DNA from: Xestospongia bergquistia
Lineage: Eukaryota > Porifera > Demospongiae > Haplosclerida > Petrosiidae
Length of the DNA stretch: 64,000 nucleotides
Assembly: GCA_963965975.1 (NCBI GenBank)
Contig: OZ014415.1
Span: forward strand, 8,347,057 to 8,411,056
Reading direction: 5' to 3'
Position numbers and translations under genes: made by a program. The first letter of the stretch is position 1. The number at the start of each line of letters is the position of its first letter. Under the pieces are notes generated by a model. The model had not been told where the DNA came from and ran no database searches. It saw only the letters and a list, made by a program, of their open reading frames with translations. This document shows, one piece after another, positions 24,899-39,282 of the stretch.

Positions 24899-25505
24899 AT
24901 CTCAGAAGAAGATGAGATATGGCAAAGTACAATACGTGAGAACTTCCTCAATAGTTATCTTGAATATTTAAAAACCCTTCATTTTCATCTCATTAATGAA
25001 CGTCCACCCACTCATCAAGGACGTCATTCTCTTAGTCCCTCACATGCTCCATTCACTCATACATTACATCTCTATAAATGTTTACAACGTTCCTGGACTG
25101 GAGGTATTATGTTAATTGATATATCATTTATAAATAATTTATTTCACATCAAATTGTATTCCATTGAGCCCTCCAGAGTCCAGACTAAGTAACTTACCTC
25201 CTCCTAGCTATAAGGTGGGTGGAGTTATATAATATTACATATTATATAATATTACATGTATGTTGTCTTTATTATAGTGTATTAATTAAAGGAGTATACT
25301 CATTATAAGTCAAGGACGTCATTCTCTTAGTCCCTCACATGCTCCATTCACTCATCCATTACATCTCTATAAATGTTTACAACATTCCTGGACTAGGGGT
25401 ATTATGTTAATTGATATGTCATTTATAACTAATTTATTTCACGTCAAATTGTATTCTATTGAACATTCCAGATTAAGTAACTTACCTCCTCCTAGCTATA
25501 AGGTG
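24899..25505 (+). pseudogene. Two tandem partial copies of SZT2 exon 19
   Basis: 24899-25195 is an exon 19 copy with a short duplication near its 3' end (CTCCAGAGTCCAGAC) that breaks the frame. 25306-25503 repeats the 3' two thirds of the same exon. Both end at the PPPSY region followed by GTGGGTGG. Confidence 0.75.
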
Positions 25506-26000
25506 GGTGGAGTTATATAATATTACATGTATGTTATCTTTATTAGTTAAAGGAGTATACTCATTATAAGTTATAATAGAACAATAAACATATTATATAT
25601 GTCCTTTAATAATGTTAGTACAATTCTAGTAATGTATTTGTTGAAAGTATCCAATGAAAACTATAAATATATAATCTGCATAGATTGACATTTCTCTCCA
25701 CTTAAACAAAACATTTACATTGCACTGTGATATTATCCATTAGTAGTTTACACAACTGATTTCTTCTCAACCACAAGCCTGCCCAGAAGACTACCATTGC
25801 ATTGTAACATGTATGCTAACTGCTAATTCTATTGAATGCTCCACTTAAAAAAACATTTATATTACATTTCTCCATTAGTAGTGTAGACAAATATCAAAGT
25901 GTACCCAATCACAAGCCTGTCCATAAATACTGTCACTATATTGTAATATCTATCACATTCCAATACCTGTTCACACAGTACAACTCCTTACCCTAAGTGC

Positions 26001-26120
26001 ATGTGTCTGTTAGAAATCATCGAAGGAAACTGGGATATGGTAGTTTGAATTCACCATCATCAGTATCTGAAGTAGTTATTAATCATAGTATAATGGCTGA
26101 AGAAATGGATGGAGTAAAGG
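26001..26120 (+). pseudogene. SZT2 exon 21 3' fragment
   Basis: Matches the end of exon 21 (CATGTGTCTGTTAGAAATCA to GATGGAGTAAAG) with its donor, followed by the GATCAGAT-rich intron start. Confidence 0.75.
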
Positions 26121-26272
26121 TATATATCAATTTAATATTAGTAGATCGGATCAGATCAAATCAGTGTTAACATCAGATAGCTATGTTAGTAGATGAGACA
26201 TTAGTGTTAGAGATGAGATATCAGCATTAATTAATCAGTTATCAGTGTTAGTAGATCAATTATTAATAAGAA

Positions 26273-27056
26273 CTTCCTCAATAGTTATCTTGAATATTTA
26301 AAAACCCTTCATTTTCATCTCATTAATGAACGTCCACCCACTTGTCAAGGACGTCATTCTCTTAGTCTCTCACATACTCCACTTACTCATCCATTACATC
26401 TCTATGAATGTTTACAACGTTCCTGTTATCAACACCCTCCTAATTTTATAAGAAATAGAATTTTATTACAGTAAGTGAGAGTCAATAACCAGCAGCTGTT
26501 ATGTCTGTCTCTTTATATAGAGCAATGGAGGAAAGATTTCAAAGTAATTTTAAATTATTTCAAACAGAAGATAATAGTGATAAATATGGAGTAAGAAATA
26601 TAACATTATCATTACGTCATTCATCAATTTTCCTATGTATCTATATTCATATGTTCATCATCCATCCATTCATGTATATATCCATCCATCCATCAATCTA
26701 TCTGTTTAATCTATCCATTCATACAACAATTTATTTAATAATCCATCCATCCATTAGTCCCATATATTCATCTATTAGCTTTCTATATATCTATCTATTA
26801 TCTCTAGGTTATAATTAATGAAGATTGGCAGGATATGTTTATATTATTAAGATCAGATAAACATAATAGTGAACAAGGTTTCTATAGTGTGTATCGTAAT
26901 CAACAAGAAGGAGTGATCCCTCAAGAACAGAGGAAACTTACAGCAAATATTGAAGCAGATCATCATCATATAGCTAATATTGTAAACTTTGCTTGTTGTC
27001 ATCTCTGGACAAGAATAATAATTGACACACCTACTATTGGATATAATGGAAAATAA
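26273..27056 (+). pseudogene. SZT2 3' copy D: fused mini version, 5'-truncated
   Basis: The chimeric exon 19/20/23 (ending 26470) lacks its acceptor and first bases. Exon 24 is 26521-26590 and exon 25 is 26808-27056, the latter fully open. Confidence 0.75.
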
Positions 27057-27480
27057 AGTTATAATATAATTGTTGTTAATAAAGATATAATTGTTATTTA
27101 TAAGTAATATGTTACAGTACAATAACATCTTTCATCATGCTGTCGACTGTTGATGTAAGTCAGCAATTTCACCACTTCAAACATTCCTATGAGTCTGGCC
27201 ATGATAAAAATATTTCGACATTAAGATTGTTACAATAATATCACTTATTAATACTGTTGACTATGAATATAATAATTAGATACTCATCACCTCGTGAATA
27301 TATTTAATTGGTAACATTGACTCCCCTTAAACCTGACCTATGAAAATGATTATGACGCTATGAATATGTCTAGTGTTCGTCCTAGACAAAAATATTGGAA
27401 CATTATAATTATATTGATATCAGTCGTGGAAACTAGCTGGAAACTTTAATAAACGAGGTTATTTTTATCGTTCATTGCAG

Positions 27481-27860
27481 ATAGTACAGTTCTCCTGTTC
27501 TTTATTATGTTTGTACTATTGATGATGATGTTGCTATTGGTGGTATTGTTGGTGGTGGTGGCGGTAAAGGTGATGTTGCTATTAGCGTTGTTGCTATTGG
27601 TGTTGTTGCTGGTGGTAGTAATGATGATCCTACTATTGATGTTGGTACTATTGATGCTTTTGCTACTCGTTTGCTATGAACAAAACAACATAGCATACAG
27701 CAATGGAGTACTGGCAGTAGATGAAGGAAAACTGAACACAGAACTGACTTTTTTATCTAACATCAGGTCTAATACAACATCTATTAATAATTATATTTAC
27801 AGCACTCCTGATGTACAGGCCAAGGACAGTGGATTTTATAATAGTCAACTAGTACTTTAA
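27481..27860 (+). CDS. Membrane/tail module 5
   Basis: Acceptor TTCATTGCAG ends at 27480. Met 27507 begins 117 residues with about 55 hydrophobic residues and one Lys. Tail states: LAV, KLNTEL, FLSNIRSNTT (two substitutions in the otherwise fixed core), DVQAKDSG, YNSQ. Confidence 0.5.
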
Positions 27861-28159
27861 TATAATACTATAATATTTACTATTGTTATTTTGTTTTGTA
27901 TTGTTACTAATATAATTGTTTTTCTATCCCTCATATAAATATCAGCTGTTAATATTGTTGTCCACCAATGTGGATTTGTCTTCTTTTTATATTAGAAACA
28001 TAAAATTTATCTTCAAATTAAGCTAATACTAACTAATACTAAGATAAATACATACGTTGCTAGTCTTATAAAAGACTCAATTTCTTCTAAGTCCCTCTGT
28101 AATTATAATCTGATCAGTAGAAAAGAAGTAAATAGCAATATTGAACAATGGTAGCAACT

Positions 28160-28445
28160 AGATGGATGGATATTGATGGACAGATGGATGAATGGATAAT
28201 AAGTAAATGAACAGATGGATGAATGGACGATAAGTTAATGGACAGATGGATGAATGGACGATAAGTTAATTGACAGATAGATGAATGGATGATGAATGAA
28301 TGGACAGATAGATGAATGGATGATGAATAAACGGACAGATAGACGAATGGATGATAGTGAATGGACAGATAGATGAATGGATGATGAATGAATGGACAGA
28401 TAGACGAATGGATGATAGTGAATGGACAGATAGATGAATGGACAA
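28160..28445. repeat. GGACAGATAGATGAATGGAT-type minisatellite
   Basis: About nine tandem units, some with GATGGATGAATG variants, between the flank of module 5 and a GTGGTAGTGATCGTG-rich low-complexity stretch (28560-28700). Confidence 0.85.
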
Positions 28446-28724
28446 ACTGATTAAATAAATGAATGTTATAATCTCATGTTTTAGTTTACAATCCATCAAA
28501 TGGTTTGGTTCAAAACTGTACAATTTGGTTGTAGTTTATATGATCACTACATATAATAAATGGTCATGATTGTGATGGCAAGCAGTGGTTGGGGTCATGA
28601 TCATGATCGCTGTGGTAGTGGTCAGGTGATAATCGTGGTGGTTGTGATCGTGATCATGGTGGTAGTAGTGATCGTATCGTGGTGGTAGTGAATGGACAGA
28701 TAGATGAATGAATGATAACTTTTT

Positions 28725-28960
28725 ATACAAGGGTAGACTAGAGAGTGAGACAATGTCACAGAATCAACTACATGCGTCTGTTAGAAATCATAGAAGAAAA
28801 CTAGGATATGGTAGATATCAGTGTTAGTAGATGAGAAATCAGTGTTAACATCAGATATCAGTGTTAGTAGATGAGAAATCAGTGTTAACATCAGATATCA
28901 GTGTTAGTAGATGAGAAATCAGTGTTAACATCAGATATCAGTGTTAGTAAATCAATCATG
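28725..28960 (+). repeat. SZT2 exon 21 fragment and about 51-bp intron-derived repeat
   Basis: A fragment of exon 21 (GAGACAATGTCACAG to GGATATGGTAG) is followed by three to four tandem units of GTTAGTAGATGAGAAATCAG plus GTTAACATCAGATATCA, derived from the start of SZT2 intron 21. The same arrangement recurs at 40.3-40.55 and 44.0-44.2 kb. Confidence 0.7.
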
Positions 28961-29292
28961 AATTTAACAACAAACTCTAATGTTTAATAAATGCTTAAAC
29001 TTAGAAACATTTTTTTGATGACAAAGTAAAACACTATATATATTATAGGAACATTGACAGTATTATTTCATTTTCAATATCAATTAGGTAACTATGACAA
29101 TAACAGAATATCAGCAGTTGTTATGTTATGTCTGTCTTATTATGAAAAACAATGGAAGAAAGATTTTAAAATAATTTTAAATTATTTCAAACAGAAGACG
29201 ATATGGAGTAAGAAATATATCTAATATCTATTATTCATCTGTCTGTCCATATATCCATCTTTTCTTCTGCCTATCCATCTATCCATCCATTT

Positions 29293-29393
29293 AATGATAT
29301 AAGTTATATAATTGCTACATACCAATTATACTATAATAATAATACTGTATTAACATTATACTATAATTGGTAATGTAGTGATGATGTAAGTTG
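29293..29393. mobile_element. Palindromic MITE-like element
   Basis: The core ACCAATTATACTATAAT is mirrored by a near-complementary arm ending in TATAATTGGT. Wider arms (TACATCATCACTACATTACC against TTGCTACATACC) extend the palindrome to about 100 bp. Close copies lie at 32816-32918, 40889-40990 and 44522-44624. Confidence 0.6.
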
Positions 29394-30083
29394 AATAAAT
29401 CAATAACACATAGTAGGTGAATTTGGTGTGAGTAGATGTATGGATGGACAGATAGACAAAGTAGTGAGTGACAGTTGGATAGTGAATTTGATGTTCAAAC
29501 ATTGTTTATAACATTAACTAATGAACATTTTGTTACACCATGAACAAACACAGTGGTGTTGGAATAGGAGGGTAAGTTGTCTTCCAATAATTGTACAGAT
29601 ACAACACCCACCTGCATGGTTAATTATCAATTAGACAATCCAATTACATCCCGATGTTATCCATCTTCTTACTCCGTTGAAACATAACTGTAATTTAAAC
29701 AATTTATTAAATATTAACTATATAAATTATACTCCCAAAACTATATGTCACATATAAGTCATAAAGGAGGTTGTGGTGAATTGTCATATTAAATTATAAT
29801 AATACACACTGTGACAATGTAACTATATATGGTATATTATATTATGTATTAAGGACTCCTTCAGGTTACTGGAACCTGACCTAATCATAAACAGATATGA
29901 CAGAAACTTATGAAGTCATGATTCCTTTAGCTTGTGTTGTCACAGGTTGGAAACTATAATAGAATATGATAGTTAATTATCTTATTAAATGTAATCATTA
30001 ATTAGTATACTATAACAATCATAGACTATGTATCCATAGTTACTATATCATTTATCCATTCATTTTACAATCAATCCATTTAG

Positions 30084-30957
30084 AACTCAGAAGAAGATGA
30101 GATATGGCAAAGTACAATACGTGAGAACTTCCTCAATAGTTATCTTGAATATTTAAAAACCCTTCATTTTCATCTCATTAATGAACGTCCACCCACTCGT
30201 CAAGGACGTCATTCTCTTAGTCTCTCACATACTCCACTTACTCATCCATTACATCTCTATAAATGTTTACAACGTTCCTGTTATCAACACCCTCCTAATT
30301 TTATAAGAAATAGAATTTTATTACAGTAAGTGAGAGTCAATAACCAGCAGCTGTTATGTCTGTCTCTTTATATAGAGCAATGGAAGAAAGATTTCAAAGT
30401 AATTTTAAACTATTTCAAACAGAAGATAATACTGATAAATATGGAGTAAGAAATATAACATTATCATTACTTTATTTATCTATCCATCCATCAATCTATC
30501 CATCCATCTGTTTATCCATCCATCCAGTCCTCTATCATTCATCTATTTTCCTACTATCTATATTCATCTGTTCATCATCCATCCATTCATGCAGTCCATC
30601 TATCAATACAACCATCCATCCATTCAACAATTTATTTAATAATCCATACATCCATTATTCCCATATATTCATCTATTATCTTTCTATATATCTATCTATT
30701 ATCTCTAGGTTATAATTAATGAAGATTGGCAGGACATGTTTATATTATTAAGATCAGATAAACATAACAGTGAACAAGGTTTCTATAGTGTATATCGTAA
30801 TCAACAAGAAGGAGTGATCCCTCAAGAACAGAGGAAACTTACAGCAAATATTGAAGCTGATCATCATCATATAGCTAATATTGTAAACTTTGCTTGTTGT
30901 CATCTCTGGACAAGAATAATAATTGATACACCTACTATTGGATATAATGGAAAATAA
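30084..30957 (+). pseudogene. SZT2 3' copy E: fused three-exon mini version
   Basis: Chimeric exon 30084-30325, exon 24 at 30376-30445 and exon 25 at 30709-30957 are all open and phase-compatible. Same fusion junctions as copy C, so the fusion happened before amplification. Confidence 0.75.
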
Positions 30958-31294
30958 AGTGATAATATAATTGTTGTTAATAAAAATATAATTTTTATTT
31001 ATAAGTAATTATGTTACTGTACAATAATATCCCTCATACTGTTGACTATGAACATGATAATTAAATTAGGTACTCATCGCCTCGTGTGTAATCGTACAAC
31101 ACCGTGTTCCTTAACCCGCCCAATTGTACACTGTCAGGAATGCTGGGTCAGTCCCATAACATGACTATGAATATGATTACGACGCTACATGATTATCGTT
31201 GTCTCTACTACCGTCATATTTCAACATTACATACTGATATCAGTCGTGGAAACTAGCTGATAAAAAAAGAGGTTACTTTTATCGTTCATTGCAG

Positions 31295-31638
31295 ACAATA
31301 TAGTTCTACTGTTCTTTTTTATGTTGGTACTATTGATGTTATTGTTGCTATTGGTGGTGGTCCTGGTGGCGGTGATGATGATGATGATGTTACTATTGAT
31401 GTTGCTACTACTAGTACCAGTATTGATGCTCTTGCTACTACTGCTTGCTTACTATGAACAAAACAACATAGCATACAGCAATGGAGTACTGGCAGTAGAT
31501 GAAGGAGAACTGAACACAGAACTGACTTTTTCTTGTAACATCAGGTCTACTACAACATCTATTAATGACTATATCTACACCACTCCTGATGGGCAGGCCA
31601 AGGACAATGGATTTTATAAGAGTGAACTAGTACTTTAA
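31295..31638 (+). CDS. Membrane/tail module 6
   Basis: Acceptor TTCATTGCAG ends at 31294. Met 31321 begins 105 residues. The hydrophobic stretch contains a Met run from ATG repeats and one Pro. Tail states: LAV, ELNTEL, NDYIYTT, DGQAKD, YKSELVL. Confidence 0.5.
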
Positions 31639-33504
31639 TATAATACTATAATATTTACTTTTGTTATTTTTGTTTTGTATTGTTACTAGTATAACTGTTG
31701 TTCTATCCCTCATATAAATATCAGCTGTTAATATATATGGTCCACCAATGTAGATTTGTCTTCTTTTAATATATTTGAAATTTAAAATTTAACTCAAAAA
31801 TTAAACTAATACTAACTAATTTAAAGATAAATACATATGTTGCTAGTCTCTTAAAAGAATCAATTTCTTCTAAGTCCCTCCACAATCTTGCCATGCATAT
31901 GATATAAGACTCATACAATGATCATATAATTATAACAAGTGGCTGTTCTTCAACACATTGTCTACATCAGCAAAAAGATAGTCCCTCTTCTCTGGTTCAG
32001 CAAGGAGAAAAACTACATTATAACTTGATCAGTAGAAAAAAGAAGTAAATAGAAATTGATTGAACAATGGTAGCAACTAGATGGATGAATATTGATGGAA
32101 AATAGATGAATGGATGATAGTCAATGGACAGATAGATGAATGAATGATAACTTTTTATTCGAGGGTAGACTAGATAGTGAGACAATGTCACAGAGTCAAC
32201 TACATGTGTCTGTTAGAAATCATCAAAGAAAACTAGAATATGGTAGTTTGAATTCACCATCATCAGTATCTGAAGTAGTTATTAATCCTAGTGTAATGGC
32301 TGAAGAAATGGATGGAGTAAAGGTATATATCATTTTAATATTAGTAGATCAGATCAGATCAGATCAGTGTTAACATCAGATATTGGTGTTAGTAGATCAA
32401 ATATCAGTGTGTTATGTTATGTCTGTCTTATTATGAAAAACAATGGAAGAAATGGATGGAGTAAAGGTATATATCATTTTAATATTAGTAAATCAGATAT
32501 TGGTGTTAGTAGATCTGATATCAATGTTAGATCAAATATCAGTGTATCAGTGTTAACATCAGATGTCAGTGTTAGTAGATGAGATATCTTTGTTAGTATA
32601 TCAATCATTTACTTTGTTATTTTGTTTTGTATTGTTACTAATATAATTGTTGTTCTATTCCTCCTATAAATACCAGCTGTTAATATATGTTGTCCACCAA
32701 TGTGGATTTGTCTTCTTTTTATATTTGAAATTTGACCTTGAGGTAATATGGAGTAGCTAATATCTATTATTCATCTGTCCATCTTTTCTCCTCCCTATCC
32801 ATCTATCCATCCATTTGATGATATAAGTTATATAATTGCTACATACCAATTATACTATAATAATAATACTGTATTAACATTATACTATAATTGGTAATGT
32901 AGTGATGATGTAAGTTGAATAAATCAATAACACATAGTAGGTGAATTTGGTATGAGTAGATGGATGAATGGACAGATAGACAAAGTAGTGGCTGATATAT
33001 GGATAGTAAATTTGATGATTAAACATTGTTTATAACATTAACTAATGAACATTTTGTAACAACATAAACAAACACAGTGGTGTTAGAATAGGAGGGTAAG
33101 TTGTTTTCCAATAATTGTACAGATATTGTAAAAATTAAATATTAACTATATAAATTATACTCCCAAAACTATATGTCACATATAAGTCATAAAGGAGGTT
33201 GTGGTGAATTGTCATATTAAATTACAATAATACACACTGTGACAATGTAACTATATATAGTATATTATATTATGTGTATTAAGGACTCCTTCAGGTTACT
33301 GGAACCTGACCTAATCATAAACAGATATGACAGAAACTTATGAAATCATGATTCCTTTAGCTTGTGTTGTCACAGGTTGGAAAGTATAATAGAATATGAT
33401 AGTGAATTATCTTATTAAATGTAATCATTTATTAGTATACTATAACAATCATAGACTATGTATCCATGGTTACTATATCATTTATCCACAATCAATCCAT
33501 TTAG
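31639..33504. other. Spacer with exon 21 fragment and second copy of module flank
   Basis: 32140-32322 is an SZT2 exon 21 fragment preceded by an ATG supplied by minisatellite. 32607-32730 repeats the flank normally found after a tail exon, here without any tail exon. 32816-32918 is a MITE-like palindrome. No complete gene. Confidence 0.65.
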
Positions 33505-34299
33505 AACTCAGAAGAAGATAAGATATGGCAAAGTACATTACATGAGAACTTCCTCAATAGTTATCTTAAATATTTAAAAACCTTTCATTTTCATCTCATT
33601 AATGAACATCCACCCACTTGTCAAGGACGTCATTCTCTTAGTCTCTCACATACTCCACTTACTCATCCATTACATCTCTATAAATGTTTACAACGTTCCT
33701 GTTATCAACACCCTCCTAATTTTATAAGAAATAGAATTTTATTACAGTAAGTGAGAGTCAATAACCAGCAGTTGTTATGTCTGTCTCTTTATATAGAGCA
33801 ATGGAGGAAAGATTTCAAAGTAATTTTAAATTATTTCAAACAGAAGATAGTACTGATAAATATGGAGTAAGAAATATAACATTATCATTACGTCATTTAT
33901 CTATTTATCTATGTATCCATATTCATCTGTTCATCATCCATCTATCAATTCAACTATCCATCCATATAATAATTTATTTAATAATCCATCCATCCATTAT
34001 TCCCATATATTCATCTATTATCTTTCTATATATCTATCTATTATCTCTAGGTTATTATTAATGAAGATTGGCAGGATATGTTTATATTATTAAGATCAGA
34101 TAAATATAATCATGAACAAGGTTTCTATAGTGTATATCGTAATCAACAAGAAGGAGTGATCCCTCAAGAACAGAGGAAACTTACAGCAAATATTGAAGCA
34201 GATCATCATCATATAGCTAATATTGTAAACTTTGCTTGTTGTCATCTCTGGACAATAATAATAATTGATACACCTACTATTGGATATAATGGAAAATAA
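33505..34299 (+). pseudogene. SZT2 3' copy F: fused three-exon mini version
   Basis: Chimeric exon 33505-33746, exon 24 at 33797-33866 and exon 25 at 34051-34299. Open, with a few substitutions (for example YNHEQ for HNSEQ and TIII for TRII in the last exon). Confidence 0.75.
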
Positions 34300-34676
34300 A
34301 GTTATAATATAATTGTTGTTAATAAAGATACTATCATTATTTGTAAGGAACATGTTACTGTACAATAATATCACTTATTAATATTGTTGCTATGAAGATG
34401 ATAATTGTACTCATCGAGCTAACACTTAGTGTATTATGAATATATTTAATTATTTGTACAGATGCAGTACTGCAAACATAAAATGAGTGTTGACAGTCTA
34501 TAATTGTACTCAGTGTATTATTTCCTTACAAAGGATCAAGCAATGAATATGATTATGTGTAATCTTTCCAATATATACGTCAATTACTAAAATATTTCAA
34601 CATTATATACTGATATCAGTCGTGGAAACTAGCTGGAAACTTTAATAAAGGAGGTTATTTTTATCTTTCATTGCAG

Positions 34677-35041
34677 AAAGTACAGTTCTCCTGTTCTTTA
34701 TTATGTTTGTACTATTGATGTTGCTGTTGCTATTGGTAGTACTGTTAGTGGTGGTGATGGTAAAGGTGATGTTGCTATTGATGTTACTATTATTGGTGTT
34801 GTTGCTACTACTAGTACCAGTGTTGTTGTTCTTGCTATTACTGCTACTCGTTTACTATGATCAAAATAACATAGCATACAGCAATGGAGTACTGTCAGTA
34901 GATGAAGGAAAACATGACACAGAACTGACTTTTTCTTGTAACATCAGGTCTACTACAACATCTATTAATAATTATAACTACAGCACTCCTGCTGTACAGG
35001 CTGAGGACAATGGATTTTATAATAGTCAACTAGTACTTTAA
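34677..35041 (+). CDS. Membrane/tail module 7
   Basis: Acceptor TTCATTGCAG ends at 34676. Met 34703 begins 112 residues with one Lys and one Pro in the hydrophobic part. Tail states: LSV, KHDTEL, NNYNYST, AVQAED, YNSQ. Confidence 0.5.
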
Positions 35042-35499
35042 TATAATACTATAATATTTACTATTGTTATTTTGTTTTGTATTGTTACTAATATAATTGT
35101 TGTTCTATCCCTCATATAAATATCAGCTGTTAATATATGTTGTCCACCAATGTAGATTTGTCTATATTTGAAATTTAAAATTTAACTCAAAAATTAAACT
35201 AATACTAATTAATTTGAGATATGTTGCTAGTCTCCTAAAAGACTTGACTTCCTTTAAGTCCTTCAGTAATTTTGCCATGCATATGGTTAACAGTCATTCC
35301 ATGATCATACAGTGATAACAAGTGGGTCTTCTTCAACAGACTGTTTATATCAGCAAAAAGATAGTCCCTCCTCTCTAGTTCAGCAAGGAGAAAACTACAT
35401 TATAACTTGATCAGTAGAAAAAGAAGTAAATAGAAATTGATTAAACAATGGTAGCAACTAGATGGATGGATATTGATGGGAAATAGATGAATAGATAAT

Positions 35500-35865
35500 A
35501 GTGAATGGACAGATAGATGAATGGATGATAAGTTAATGGACAGATAGATGAATGGATGATAAGTGAATGGACAGATAGATGAATGGATGATAAGTGAATG
35601 GACAGATAGATGAATGGATGATAAGTGAATGGACAAATAGATGAATGGATGATAAGTGAATGGACAGATAGATGAATGGATGATAAGTGAATGGACAGAT
35701 AGATGAATGGATGATAAGTGAATGGACAGATAGATGAACGGATGATAGTGAATGGACAGATAGATGAATAGATGATAAGTGAATGGACAGATAGATGAAT
35801 GGATGATAAGTGAATGGACAGATAGATGAATGGATGATAAGTGAATGGACAGATAGATAGATGGA
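35500..35865. repeat. Longest GGACAGATAGATGAATGGAT minisatellite
   Basis: About eleven nearly identical units with spacer GATAAGTGAAT. On the minus strand it is open as a repetitive Ser/Ile/His/Leu peptide, which I treat as a by-product of the repeat. Confidence 0.9.
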
Positions 35866-38322
35866 CAAACTGATTAAAGAAATGGATGTTATAATCTCAT
35901 GTTTTAGTTTAAAATCCATCAAATGGTTTGGTTCAAACTGTATAATTTGTTAGTATTTTATATGATCACTACATATATATAATAAATTCTTCCTATTAAA
36001 AAAATTGCATGTAATGAATTTTATACCAACCCATTTGATGGGTGTATTCATACATGTATTATTACATAGTATAAAATTCATTGTATGACCACCTTATGTA
36101 AGCATTACATTAACACATTAACACATTGTTTAAGTCTGTCAGTTAAAACATACAATTACTATCAGGACATATGCACCTACAAATTACAAATTGTTTTGAT
36201 AACTATGTAAAGTATGACAAGTATGTTCCGTATGGAATATATCCCAAATATACTTCATAACTATATTTGGTATGTGGGTAAATCAAGAAACATCAATGGA
36301 CTTAAAGGAAGTAGATGAAGGTAGGAATTGATGATCAAGCATTATTTGTAGGATTAACTATGAATATTTTGTGACAACATAAACTCTGGAGTAGGAACAG
36401 GAGAGGACAAGATTTCATGATCATACAATGATAACAAGTGTGTGTTCTTCAACACATTGTTTCACCTAACAAACAGACAGTCCCTCTTCTCTGGTTTAGC
36501 ATGAAATAAAACTACATTATAACCTGATCAATAAAAAAGAAGTAAATAGCAATTGATTGAGCAATGATAGCAACAAGATGTTTATAGTATACACAGATAG
36601 ATGAATGGATGGACTGACTAAAGAAATGGATGTTATAATCTCATGTTTTAGTTCAAAATCCATCAAATGGTTTGGTTCAAACTGTATATAATTGTTAGTA
36701 TTTTATATAATCACTATATGTAATAAATTTCCATCTTTGGTAGCTTGATTCCAAAAAATGTACATGGAATGAATTTCATAACAACTATTTATACACTTTA
36801 AACTAAACCATTTGATGGATTTTGAAATTTATTGACACATTGTTAGTATATGTAAGTATTATATGAACGTTGGTTAGATGTTCCATTTCCTCCTATAATG
36901 GTAACTTGATCCCAGTAAATATTACATACAAGTCAATATAAGGTTTGTATATTAATATGTATTGAAACACTCTTAGTATTTATTATATAGTCAATATTTA
37001 TACTTGTATTAGTGCTTAGGAGTGTCTGACAGTTAATACACATAATTAAATTACACAGAGAATTATTATCACTATCAGGACAATCAATAAGAACAGATCA
37101 TTAAACATTGGCCTTTTTGAAAAAAAAATTGCTACTGTAATAAACAAATTACTTCATTACATTAATATATTACACTATAAAGAAAGCATAAACTGTTAAT
37201 GTGATGTCCTTGTACGTGTACATGATCTGTTAGTACATGTATTAACAGCATATGACAATTAGATGTATCAATATAAGTACAAATATTGATTATATAATAA
37301 ATACAAACCTTATATTGACTTGAATGTAAAATTATTGGAATTAAGGCACCATTATAGGAAGAGGGAAGATCTAAGTAAAATGTACTAAATTCCTGTAGTA
37401 TAACCATTATGTGTTATCATTATGTAATGTTTATATACAGTTATATAATGAAATTTTTATACTAACAATGCACATAGTTTGAACCAAACCATTTGATGGA
37501 TTTTGAACTAAAACATCTATTTCTTTAATCAGTCCATCCATCTCTCTATCCATCATTAACTATTCATCTATTTTCTATTAATATCTATCCATCTATAGTT
37601 ACTGTCATTGCTTAGTCATTTGCTATTTACTTCTTTTCTACTGATCAAGTTATAATGTAGTATTTTTTTATTAAATTATATAGAACTCGATCAGTAATAA
37701 AAGACATTGTTTTAAAATTGTAAATTATTGAGCAATAGCAACTAAGAGGATGGATTAATGAAAGAATAGACAAATGAGTGAATGGATAGATATATTAATA
37801 TATAGATGAAAGAATTGAAGGAAGGATCAGATAAATGGATGGATGAAAGAATGGATGGATGGATGGACTGATGTCAGGTAAAGGAAATGATTAATGCTCA
37901 GTTAAACTTAGTTATTTTAAATGGTTCAAAATATCAAATTGTTTTTGGCAATATTCCTATTTATTGTATGTAAACATTACATAAATAGGAGTGTAGGATA
38001 TAGCACATTCCAAGTGGACAACTATAGCAATATCAGAAGATCAATAGCCATCAGTTGTTATGTGTGTCTCGTTATGAAAACCTATCCCATTAATGATGAA
38101 AGTTACATCATCACTATATACCAAGTCTAATATAATATTAATATTGTATTAATATTATATTATATTTGGTAATATAGTGACAATATAAGTCACATGATCA
38201 AATCATGATTTGGTAGTTATAGGATACTCAACAAAAATATAAGTATTGATGTAAAATTGTATAATATATAAGAAATGTTTAATCTGTAAGACTACTTCTA
38301 TAAATGGATAACATATGATAAG
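35866..38322. other. AT-rich spacer, no gene seen
   Basis: Holds several copies of the block containing CATTTGATGGATTTTGAACT (both orientations), GGAT repeats at 37830-37870, and a palindromic element at 38086-38205. 37.9-38.3 kb is closely repeated at 47.9-48.35 and 52.9-53.3 kb, and an inverted piece lies at 61.41-61.62 kb. Confidence 0.55.
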
Positions 38323-39036
38323 TTTCAAGAATTACTCCAATTAGTAACATACTATTCATTTGATTTTATTGATCCTCAACTGTTACCATTACAGAAACAA
38401 ACTAATAAATGGTATCACACTTTATTACAGTAAGTGAGAGTCAATAACCAACAGCTGTTATGTCTGTCTCTTTATATAGAGCAATGGAAGAAAGATTTCA
38501 AAGTAATTTTAAATTATTTCAAACAGAAGATAATACTGATAAATATTGAGTAAGAAATATAACATTATCATTACGTCATTTATCTATCCAACCATCTGTT
38601 TATCCATCCATCCAGTCCTCTATCATTCATCTATTTTCCTATGTATCTATATTCATCTGTTCATCATCCATCCATTCATGCAGTCCATCTATCAATACAA
38701 CTATCCATCCATACAACAATTTATTTAACAATCCATACATCCATTATTCCCATATATTTATCTTTCTATATATCTATCTATTATCTCTAGGTTATTATTA
38801 ATGATGATTGGCAGGATATGTTTATATTATTAAGATCAGATAAACATAACAGTGAACAAGGTTTCTATAGTGTATATCGTAATCAACAAGAAGGAATGAT
38901 CCCTCAAGAACAGAGGAAACTTACAGCAAATATTGAAGCAGATCATCATCATATAGCTAATATTGTAAACTTTGCTTGTTGTCATCTCTGGACAAGAATA
39001 ATTGACACACCTACTATTGGATATAATGGAAAATAA
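38323..39036 (+). pseudogene. SZT2 3' copy G: partial exon 23 plus exons 24-25
   Basis: Exon 23 is present from its middle (about 38327-38430). Exon 24 (38480-38549) ends in an in-frame TGA where the parent has GGA. Exon 25 (38791-39036) lacks one Ile codon. Confidence 0.8.
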
Positions 39037-39282
39037 AGTTATAATATAATTGTTGTTAATAAAAATATAATTGTTATTTATAAGGAATATAATACAGTCC
39101 CCCTAAATGTGCATTACTGTTAACCATAAAACAGCTCCACAATAACAATATTCATAGGAAGTACCTTAAGTTATTACTACTACAAGTTGGTAGCATTCTT
39201 TCTTCTTCAATAGTTAACTCGTCATCAAATATTGAAGTCGTGGAATCTAGTTGGAAAGAGGGTAGTTTATCTTTCATTGCAG

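Noticed and set aside
35533..35922. Long minus-strand frame of SSIHLSVHS-type repeats (also near 21.4 and 28.3 kb)
   Set aside because: Entirely minisatellite; frame openness follows from the repeat sequence.
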